From positions 1-40,010 of the IMG/VR virus record IMGVR_UViG_3300037189_022718: 40,010 nucleotides of DNA; one strand, 5' to 3'. A program made the translations under genes and the position numbers. Shown one piece after another: positions 1 through 4,678 of this stretch. Source of the stretch: a virus. Position 1 is the first letter of the stretch; every line of letters begins with the position of its first letter. Below the pieces are notes generated by a model. The model made no database searches. It saw nothing but the letters and a program-made list of their open reading frames with translations, and had not been told where the DNA came from.

Positions 1-87
1 TATTTCAATTCCTACTTTTCCTACATTCCTACATCTACTACTAACTACCTGAAAATCAATTCAATTGAAAACAAAAGCCTGTAGGAA
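1..87. repeat. Terminal direct repeat, left copy
   Basis: These 87 bases are identical to bases 39924-40010. An exact end-to-end repeat of one assembler k-mer length is the usual mark of a circular molecule written out as a linear contig. The repeat therefore probably exists once in the real genome, and the sequence around base 1 is continuous with the end of the helicase gene. A true short terminal repeat in the virion DNA cannot be excluded from sequence alone. Confidence 0.92.
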
Positions 88-144
88 TGCTGCCAAAAAT
101 GTAGGAAACCTGTAGGAAAATGTAGGAATGTAGGAATGTAGGAA
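9..144. repeat. Iteron cluster, candidate replication origin
   Basis: The heptamer GTAGGAA occurs six times on the plus strand (starts 81, 101, 112, 122, 130, 138). Its reverse complement TTCCTAC occurs three times (starts 9, 18, 26), so the two groups face each other across an A/T-rich centre. Another TTCCTAC lies at 39798-39804 inside the end of the helicase gene. The last three plus-strand copies repeat every 8 bp. The cluster lies directly downstream of the primase and helicase genes on the circle and is followed by a very A/T-rich stretch (about 165-248). Repeats next to replication genes are typical of phage origins. An alternative is a multi-site operator for the early genes. Confidence 0.6.
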
Positions 145-248
145 AAACAGAAGTCAAAAATGGAAGGGTCTAGAATTTTTTAAAAAAACACAAAGGTTTT
201 TGCCGATAGGGTAGGGCCAAATCCATTCACTTAAAATTCACTAAAAAA

Positions 249-515
249 ATGATCTTAATAATCTCCGGCGAGCAGACAGATAATAAGCTAGCCATCGTAA
301 ACAATCTCCTAATTCATGCTAAAGAATCCAGAGCATATGTAGGATTTCCAGAGACTAGACCTGATGATTTCCCAAAATCCAACAAAGTCCTGGTCATAAT
401 TTCAACCATTCTGGATGCTGAATATCCTGCGTGGATCAATGACCATCCATTCCTTGAGTTGCAAACGAAGACTCCGCTTCATTCCATTTCATATTTTCAG
501 AGAAGGTATTTTTAA
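249..515 (+). CDS. Small early phage protein, unknown function
   Basis: This encodes 88 residues starting at an ATG behind an A-rich leader. It is the first gene after the iteron cluster. The composition is that of a globular mixed protein, with no membrane segment and no motif I recognise. The hydrophobic run near residue 46 (VLVIIST) looks like a core beta strand. It leads a compact rightward set of five small genes that probably belong to the early or replication transcript. I cannot assign a function. Confidence 0.7.
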   Translation: MILIISGEQTDNKLAIVNNLLIHAKESRAYVGFPETRPDDFPKSNKVLVIISTILDAEYPAWINDHPFLELQTKTPLHSISYFQRRYF

Positions 516-526
516 GATACCTGTAC

Positions 527-742
527 ATGGCCGAGAAGTCTCAAAACCTCGCTTTTCTGATAGGACTTGAATCAGATGATCTAATCAGAGTTCAATCCAT
601 ACTGGATTCACTCGCCAAAATTGTAGAAAATGGACATGTACCAAGCTTATCAAGCGATCTGCCACCTGCATACCCGGTATATCGAGCCAACCATCCCACT
701 CCCACAGTCGCTGACCCCAGCGCCGCACATGGAGATCACTAA
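527..742 (+). CDS. Small phage protein, unknown function
   Basis: This encodes 71 residues, starting 11 bases after the previous stop. The N-terminal half is plausibly helical. The C-terminal half is proline- and histidine-rich and probably disordered. The stop overlaps the ATG of the next gene by 14 bases, which suggests translational coupling in a densely packed early operon. A longer reading from 630 in another frame overlaps most of this gene, but its first in-frame ATG that fits the spacing is at 729. No family is recognised. Confidence 0.55.
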   Translation: MAEKSQNLAFLIGLESDDLIRVQSILDSLAKIVENGHVPSLSSDLPPAYPVYRANHPTPTVADPSAAHGDH

Positions 743-869
743 CCTACACACATTCATTTCCACCGCCCTCACCCGGCTTGAATCTGATAGCGCCCTGTTG
801 CGGGGCATTTCGGATCGGAGCTTGAGGGCGGTGATAAATTCACTTAAAAATGAACAAAACACTAATTGA
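729..869 (+). CDS. Small helical phage protein, unknown function
   Basis: This encodes 46 residues if it starts at ATG 729. The same frame is open back to 630, but that start would bury the gene inside its neighbour. The product looks helical and weakly amphipathic, with a run of leucine-bearing turns near the middle. It overlaps the previous gene by 14 bases and the following gene by 20 bases, typical of compact phage small-gene clusters. Function is unknown and the start is uncertain. Confidence 0.5.
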   Translation: MEITNLHTFISTALTRLESDSALLRGISDRSLRAVINSLKNEQNTN

Positions 870-1077
870 CATCCGACACACAGACGAAGAAATTACAGGG
901 TCGTTCACCATAATTGGGAACCCAGAAGATTTAATCCCCTTATTGCACCAAATATTCAGGGTATCTCCAGAATTCAAAGCGACTGTAACCGAGTCCCTGC
1001 TCACATTCGATACCGAAGCCGGAGGCCAAACAATGAACCTTAAATCCGCACCAGCGGGAAAGGAGGAGCAGCCATGA
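850..1077 (+). CDS. Small early phage protein, unknown function
   Basis: This encodes 75 residues. The ATG follows a run of A residues, a good Bacteroidota-type leader. The first two thirds look like a small alpha/beta fold and the tail is polar. Its stop overlaps the next start as ATGA (1074-1077), so the two are probably translationally coupled. I see no DNA-binding or catalytic motif. Confidence 0.65.
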   Translation: MNKTLIDIRHTDEEITGSFTIIGNPEDLIPLLHQIFRVSPEFKATVTESLLTFDTEAGGQTMNLKSAPAGKEEQP

Positions 1078-1334
1078 AAAACGAATTTGCAGAAACATCG
1101 CCAGAGATGTCCCGCCACCTGAAAGAACTTGGCTTCCCACAGCCAAAGCCAGCACCAGGTCAGGCATGGTACAACCTGCTTCACACGCCATTCTTTCTTT
1201 ACGAAACGATGAACAGGAAAATAGGGGCACGAAATGTCTACAATGGAATACTATCCCCGTTTGATGGAGTTGCCTCAGAGGGAATGGTATATGCTCCGAC
1301 TGTTGCTGAGGCAGTTAAATTTCTCAATCAATAA
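1074..1334 (+). CDS. Small phage protein, last native gene before the cassette array
   Basis: This encodes 86 residues, coupled to the previous gene by an ATGA overlap. Its middle holds a proline-rich stretch followed by an aromatic cluster (around residues 24-45). This resembles small uncharacterised proteins I associate with Bacteroidota phages, but I cannot name a family. It matters chiefly as a landmark: the next 2.7 kb is a foreign cassette array, so this gene marks the left phage flank. Two hairpins follow its stop. Confidence 0.68.
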   Translation: MKNEFAETSPEMSRHLKELGFPQPKPAPGQAWYNLLHTPFFLYETMNRKIGARNVYNGILSPFDGVASEGMVYAPTVAEAVKFLNQ

Positions 1335-1363
1335 ACAAAAATTCCCCGGACGCTGAACAACTC

Positions 1364-1423
1364 CATGTTGAATGCGCATCCGCCGACATGAATCAACATG
1401 TATCACCGCAAAGACGTTTGCGG
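1364..1423. other. Two hairpins at the left edge of the cassette array
   Basis: The first is a perfect 8-bp inverted repeat, CATGTTGA (1364-1371) with TCAACATG (1393-1400). The second is a 7-bp stem with a four-base loop, CCGCAAA (1406-1412) with TTTGCGG (1417-1423), followed after ten bases by TTTTT. The second could be a terminator for the preceding gene. GTTGAAT at 1367-1373 fits the integron R-box consensus GTTRRRY, and GTTTGCG at 1416-1422 is a weaker fit, so the recombination point of the leftmost cassette may lie here. No complete attC can be folded in this stretch, because the spacers on the two sides are unequal. Confidence 0.5.
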
Positions 1424-1455
1424 AGTGGGGGCATTTTTAAAAACCTATTTCGATC

Positions 1456-1689
1456 ATGGTGCATCCAAACATTGACCTTGACAAACTTATTGAGCAGCTT
1501 GAAAGCATCGGCTTTGAAGCTATCACAAAGCTGCAATTCAGGCGTGGCTTTGTGGATGTTCGGATCGTGAACGGACTTATACCTGACGGCATTGACTTTG
1601 TGCCTGATGTATTTTTTCAGGTAACGGTATGGAATGGGGACAATGAAGGGAAATTCATTTGCCAAATAGATCAACTTTTTATAGACTAA
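1456..1689 (+). CDS. Cassette A protein, unknown function
   Basis: This encodes 77 residues. The predicted fold is a short N-terminal helix followed by beta strands rich in aromatic and acidic residues. I do not recognise the family. The TAA stop sits inside the R'' box of the following attC-like site (GACTAAC), a layout common in integron cassettes where coding sequence runs right up to the recombination site. The leader is T/A-rich with no Shine-Dalgarno sequence, which suits expression in a Bacteroidota host. There is no obvious promoter, so transcription probably reads in from the upstream phage genes. Confidence 0.65.
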   Translation: MVHPNIDLDKLIEQLESIGFEAITKLQFRRGFVDVRIVNGLIPDGIDFVPDVFFQVTVWNGDNEGKFICQIDQLFID

Positions 1690-1748
1690 CTGAGGCATGA
1701 ACGCCGTGCGACTATGTAGGGAGCATGGGCGGCCATGCTGGGTTAGCC
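1684..1748. other. attC: attC-like site A
   Basis: R'' is GACTAAC (1684-1690) and R' is GTTAGCC (1742-1748), with CTAAC pairing to GTTAG. The spacers are TGAG on the left and TGG on the right and do not pair. The inner L boxes GCATG and CATGC pair, then CGCC pairs with GGCG and TGC with GCA around a loop. The left arm carries an extra unpaired A after the L box, like the extrahelical bases that orient attC recognition by IntI. The fold was done by eye. Confidence 0.85.
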
Positions 1749-1774
1749 GAATCCTTAACATTAAAAACATCACA

Positions 1775-2002
1775 ATGATTAATAGAATCAAATCGCTCGA
1801 TTCCGCCGAATTTTTAGGCGCAACTTGGAGTAAAACAGGGTTTAGTATGCACATTCTTGAAATAGGAATGAAACTACGACAAAACCCGAATGACAAAAGC
1901 GACCTATCTAATTATTCAAAAAAGCCGTTATTGTCTATTTCCTTGTACAAAAGGAGATTGCATATCCGAATGCTCTTCTTTATATTTTTCACTATCGGCT
2001 AA
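1775..2002 (+). CDS. Cassette B small protein, possibly frameshifted
   Basis: This reads 75 residues from ATG 1775, the first start clear of the upstream attC. The TAA stop lies in the R'' box of attC B. The first 50 residues look like an ordinary small protein, whereas the last 25 are basic then hydrophobic and less protein-like. At 1918-1924 the codons contain A AAA AAG, the dnaX-type slippery heptamer. A -1 shift there continues 29 codons to a TGA at 2011-2013 and gives a more convincing amphipathic end, total 79 residues. Either programmed frameshifting or a one-base deletion in the A run could explain this. Function is unknown. Confidence 0.5.
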   Translation: MINRIKSLDSAEFLGATWSKTGFSMHILEIGMKLRQNPNDKSDLSNYSKKPLLSISLYKRRLHIRMLFFIFFTIG

Positions 2003-2062
2003 AAGGTGCATGACTGCAAGTGCTGACGCTTAGGAAGTATTGACAGCCATGCAGGGTTAGCA
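1997..2062. other. attC: attC-like site B
   Basis: R'' is GGCTAAA (1997-2003) and R' is GTTAGCA (2056-2062), with CTAA pairing to TTAG. Short unpaired spacers follow, then the L boxes TGCATG and CATGCA pair perfectly. Inside these, CTG pairs with CAG after a one-base mismatch. The R'' last A instead of C makes this the weakest R box of the five. The R'' end TCGGCTAA is the exact reverse complement of the first eight bases of cassette B (TTAGCCGA at 1743). Confidence 0.82.
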
Positions 2063-2075
2063 GCATTCTAATATC

Positions 2076-2789
2076 ATGAAAAAACTCCTCGATGTATACA
2101 GCGGTGCAGGACTTGCGGCAATTGGCTACAAGCAATCCGGTTTTCATGTCACAGGTGTTGACAATGAGAAAAAAACTTGCTACGCTGGTGATACCTGGAT
2201 CCAGGCGGATGCGCTGGAAATATTGGCCGATGTAAATTTCTGCCGTCAATTTGATGCAATTCACGCAAGCCCGCCATGCCAGAAATACAGCCAGTCAACG
2301 GCGATGTTTCGAGCAGCGGGGAAAGTCTATGCTGATTTGATTGAGCCGACCCGCGAAGCACTTGAATTGATAGGGCTGCCATACATAATTGAGAACGTGC
2401 CTACTGCACCGGTTCGGCCTGATATTGTTCTACACGGATGGATGTTCGGCCTCAATGTGATGCGCAAGCGACATTTTGAACTTGGTAATTGGTGGATGAT
2501 GCAACCAGGTGTGAGCAAGCGGATTGGGTCGGTTAAGGAGGGGGATTTTTGTACGATAATAGGGAAACAAGGCTACCGAAAATACAAAGGGTTGCCGAAA
2601 AACTGGAGGCCGAAGTTTGACCAGGGTAGCGGGATAAAAACCTGGCACTTCGCCATGGGAATACCGATTCAATACAAGTTCAAGGATGTGGAAATTTCCG
2701 AAGGCATTCCACCAGCCTACACAGAATACATTGGCGGCTACCTTTCCGAGTACCTGGATCGAGTGGCCACACTTTCACTTGTCGGCTAA
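2076..2789 (+). CDS. Cassette C: short DNA (cytosine-5-)-methyltransferase
   Basis: This encodes 237 residues of the C5-cytosine methyltransferase class, which moves a methyl group from S-adenosylmethionine to cytosine in DNA. Motif I (DVYSGAGLAAIG, residues 6-17) is the AdoMet loop. Motif IV SPPCQ (65-69) holds catalytic Cys68, and motif VI ENV (106-108) is present. It is shorter than typical restriction-modification enzymes (over 300 residues), with little room for a target-recognition domain, like compact phage-encoded versions. No restriction enzyme is adjacent. Its TAA stop lies in the R'' box of attC C, so it was acquired as an integron cassette. The likely role is masking phage DNA from host restriction or altering host methylation; this is inference. 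Confidence 0.85.
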   Translation: MKKLLDVYSGAGLAAIGYKQSGFHVTGVDNEKKTCYAGDTWIQADALEILADVNFCRQFDAIHASPPCQKYSQSTAMFRAAGKVYADLIEPTREALELIGLPYIIENVPTAPVRPDIVLHGWMFGLNVMRKRHFELGNWWMMQPGVSKRIGSVKEGDFCTIIGKQGYRKYKGLPKNWRPKFDQGSGIKTWHFAMGIPIQYKFKDVEISEGIPPAYTEYIGGYLSEYLDRVATLSLVG

Positions 2790-2848
2790 CTTATGCGCCC
2801 ACGACGGGCGCGAGCATAGCGCGGCTGTACGGGGGCGCGGCGTTATGC
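2784..2848. other. attC: attC-like site C
   Basis: R'' is GGCTAAC (2784-2790) and R' is GTTATGC (2842-2848), with TAAC pairing to GTTA. The spacers are TTAT on the left and GGC on the right. The L boxes GCGCC and GGCGC pair, followed by a G/C-rich imperfect stem. The mismatch between the outer bases of R'' and R' is expected, because everything after the G of R' belongs to the next cassette (D). The site is much more G/C-rich than its surroundings. Confidence 0.82.
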
Positions 2849-2878
2849 GGATTTTTAACCCCGGTAATTTTTCATCAA

Positions 2879-3118
2879 ATGACATCTGTTGAAACTAAAC
2901 AAACAGAAAGTGGAGGTTGGATATGTTGTTGCACTCATAACGGGTATGACTACTGGGAGGCAGGGGATACAGTTCGAGAGGCACGAAGTAGATTAGTGAC
3001 AAGATTGAAAATAGATCGTTCAGAATTAAAGTTTGAGCGAAAAAGAATATATAAACACAAAGCAAGGCATCCTGAACCGCAAGTCCAATATGCTCGGAAT
3101 CGAATAGATAACCTATAA
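2879..3118 (+). CDS. Cassette D small protein, unknown function
   Basis: This encodes 79 residues. It has a cysteine cluster (ICCC, near residue 15), an aromatic patch and a strongly basic, charged C-terminal half that is probably helical. This could suit nucleic-acid binding, but no family is recognised. Its leader (TTTTTAACC, then TAATTTTTCATCAAA running into the ATG) closely matches the leader of the native phage gene at 34819, although the proteins are unrelated. An opposite-strand reading frame at 2895-3146 overlaps it. I prefer the plus strand because cassette genes normally point toward their attC. Confidence 0.6.
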   Translation: MTSVETKQTESGGWICCCTHNGYDYWEAGDTVREARSRLVTRLKIDRSELKFERKRIYKHKARHPEPQVQYARNRIDNL

Positions 3119-3123
3119 TTCTC

Positions 3124-3210
3124 GCATAACGTTGGCACTCACGCACACCGCCGCCCGCGTTGGCTTTGAGTTAGGCTTTGGCGGAGGTTGGCGGGAGTGC
3201 GTTGTTCTGC
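3124..3210. other. attC: attC-like site D
   Basis: At 87 bp this is the longest site of the array. R'' is GCATAAC (3124-3130) and R' is GTTCTGC (3204-3210). The L boxes GCACTC and GAGTGC pair perfectly, CGC pairs with GCG and CCGCC pairs with GGCGG further in. The spacers are GTTG and GTT. The R'' end CGCATAA is the exact reverse complement of the first seven bases of cassette D (TTATGCG at 2843). A second GTT at 3201 could shift the cut point three bases left, but the match of cassette E to its own R'' supports 3204. Confidence 0.83.
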
Positions 3211-3229
3211 ACATTATTTACTATTCAAT

Positions 3230-4048
3230 ATGGCACGTCTTATATCTTTTTCGGGTGGTCGGTCGTCGGCAATGATGTTGAAAATCTTGCTTGACAACGG
3301 TTTGTTGCAGCCCGACGATTACATACTTTTTGCGAACACGGGCAAGGAACGCCCCGAAACGCTTGATTTTGTCCACGAGGTTGAAACCCGTTGGAACGTG
3401 CCGATTATTTGGATTGAAGGCACGTTCTGCGAATACGATTTGAGCGAGGAAACGATGGTTTCTTCGGTCGGGTTTCGGGTCGTGGATTATTCAACGGCGG
3501 CGCGGCACGGCGAACCGTTCGCGGAAATGATTGATTGGATAAATTGTGGGCGCGTCCCGTCGCGGAACGCTCGTTTTTGCACGAAATATTTGAAAATCGT
3601 GCCGATGCAACGATTTTTGGAAAGCATTGGCATCGCTGAATTTGATACCGTGATGGGCATCCGCTTTGACGAACCGAACCGCTACCGAAAATATAAGGGC
3701 GACGGCTCGTTTCCACTCGTTGATTTTAAAATTACCGAGGCGGACGTTTTTCGTTTTTGGTCGGCTCAAAACTTCGACCTGAATTTGAAGCAATACGAGG
3801 GCAACTGCGATTTGTGCCACCTCAAAAGCCTTAAAAAAATCAAAACGATTATCGCCGAGCAAGGCGAAAAAGTGGCGGATTGGTGGATTGAGCAAGAGAA
3901 AAAAACGAACAGCACGTTTTTTTCGGACGGCTTGGATTTTTCTACTTTGGTTGAAATTGCAACCAACCGCAAGTTTTCGAGGGCTTTGGACGTGCGAAGT
4001 TTGAAAGAACACGACTTGTTTTCAATCTCCTGTTTTTGCGGGGATTGA
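3230..4048 (+). CDS. Cassette E: PAPS-reductase-family PP-loop protein
   Basis: This encodes 272 residues. ATG 3230 places the PP-loop motif SFSGGRSS (residues 5-12) at the normal N-terminal position; an upstream TTG at 3188 would lie in the attC and is rejected. The PP-loop binds the adenylyl group in phosphoadenosine-phosphosulfate reductases and relatives. Conserved-looking cysteines follow: one in RFCTKYLK, a CDLC pair and a terminal CFC, suggesting an Fe-S or Zn site as in thiolation-type members. Codon use favours GCG/GAA and differs from neighbouring phage genes, consistent with transfer. Possible roles are sulfur metabolism, nucleic-acid thiolation or another PP-loop reaction; the sequence does not decide. 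Confidence 0.82.
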   Translation: MARLISFSGGRSSAMMLKILLDNGLLQPDDYILFANTGKERPETLDFVHEVETRWNVPIIWIEGTFCEYDLSEETMVSSVGFRVVDYSTAARHGEPFAEMIDWINCGRVPSRNARFCTKYLKIVPMQRFLESIGIAEFDTVMGIRFDEPNRYRKYKGDGSFPLVDFKITEADVFRFWSAQNFDLNLKQYEGNCDLCHLKSLKKIKTIIAEQGEKVADWWIEQEKKTNSTFFSDGLDFSTLVEIATNRKFSRALDVRSLKEHDLFSISCFCGD

Positions 4049-4074
4049 TACTTATTATTTTGATTTTTAATTGT

Positions 4075-4139
4075 GCAGAACTCAAAGCCCAACGAAGTCC
4101 ACCCGCATAGGGTGGATTCTCGTTGGGCAGCAGTTAGCC
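4075..4139. other. attC: attC-like site E, right end of the array
   Basis: This is the best-folded site. R'' is GCAGAAC (4075-4081) and R' is GTTAGCC (4133-4139). After spacers TCAAA and AGCA, the L boxes GCCCAACGA and TCGTTGGGC pair over 9 bp. An AG/TTC bulge then leaves one extra base on one arm, followed by a 7-bp stem TCCACCC/GGGTGGA and a five-base loop. The R'' end TGTGCAGAA is the exact reverse complement of the first nine bases of cassette E (TTCTGCACA at 3205). Sequence after 4133 should be the native phage flank. Confidence 0.9.
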
Positions 4140-4188
4140 ACCCCCAACTGTCCTATCCCCACCCAAATCCCCCCCCGATATTCGGCCC

Positions 4189-4674
4189 ATGAAAAAGGCC
4201 CAACTCATCCGGCAATACTTCGAAACCCACACGCTAGGCATCCTAACAGCCCTGGACGACAAAGGCAACGCCACCTTCCAATGCCAAATCCTAGAGCTCC
4301 CATGGAAGGACAACGAACGCCAAATCAGCTGCATTCCAGAGGGTATCTACCCCGTAAAAGAGCGCCGTACCGACAAGTTTGGCCGTCATTACCACATTCT
4401 TAATGTGCCGGATCGGGATTACATCCTGCAGCATCCCGGCAATTATACCGCTCAGATCAGAGGCTGCCAGCTTACCGGATCCAAATTCACTAACCTCAAT
4501 GTAGACGCCATTCCAGACATCACAGCGTCCCGTAAAACGCTGGATGTACTCCTCAAATCCCTGGGCAAAGAATACACCCTATACATCGGCAGCTTCGAAG
4601 CCCCTACCCATCCGCACACCATTTCACCGGCTAAATACTGGGCAGATCAGCTTCAAAAACCAACCCCCGATTAA
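4189..4674 (+). CDS. DUF5675-type phage protein
   Basis: This encodes 161 residues. The central signature (ELPWKDN, then SCIPEGIYPV, then a VPDR..IL.HPGN block and a conserved GC) matches what I know of the DUF5675 family, found in phages and prophages and not biochemically defined. It sometimes sits near lysis or tail genes, so a cell-wall or virion-associated role is possible but unproven. It is the first native gene right of the cassette array, and its leader is unusually C-rich (4134-4188). Four bases separate it from the next gene, so they are probably co-transcribed. Confidence 0.8.
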   Translation: MKKAQLIRQYFETHTLGILTALDDKGNATFQCQILELPWKDNERQISCIPEGIYPVKERRTDKFGRHYHILNVPDRDYILQHPGNYTAQIRGCQLTGSKFTNLNVDAIPDITASRKTLDVLLKSLGKEYTLYIGSFEAPTHPHTISPAKYWADQLQKPTPD

Positions 4675-4678
4675 GCGT

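Larger units (their letters stand above)
1368..4139 (+). mobile_element. Integron-type gene cassette array (CALIN) of five cassettes
   Basis: Five short genes, all on the plus strand, are each followed by an imperfectly palindromic 65-87 bp element with attC architecture. Each element has an outer ...AAC / GTT... R-box pair, an unpaired spacer, an inner paired L box, then a variable stem or loop. Predicted cut points after the G of each GTT are 1742, 2056, 2842, 3204 and 4133. They give cassettes B (1743-2056), C (2057-2842), D (2843-3204) and E (3205-4133). The left limit of cassette A is uncertain (1368 or 1417). Three cassettes start with bases complementary to their own R'' end, as expected of formerly circular cassettes. 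No integron integrase is encoded in the window, so this matches the published CALIN category. No recognisable attI is seen. Confidence 0.85.

Noticed and set aside
1-144. GTAGGAA repeats as a CRISPR array
   Set aside because: Units are 7 bases with 1-13 base gaps and lie in both orientations; there are no spacers of constant length.
1343-1356. CCCCGGACGCTG resembling the left arm of the terminator at 34764
   Set aside because: There is no complementary right arm on either side of the array, so a split terminator cannot be supported.
2895-3146. Minus-strand 83-residue reading frame in cassette D
   Set aside because: It runs against the cassette gene, covers the R'' box and has no plausible leader; the plus-strand gene fits cassette architecture.
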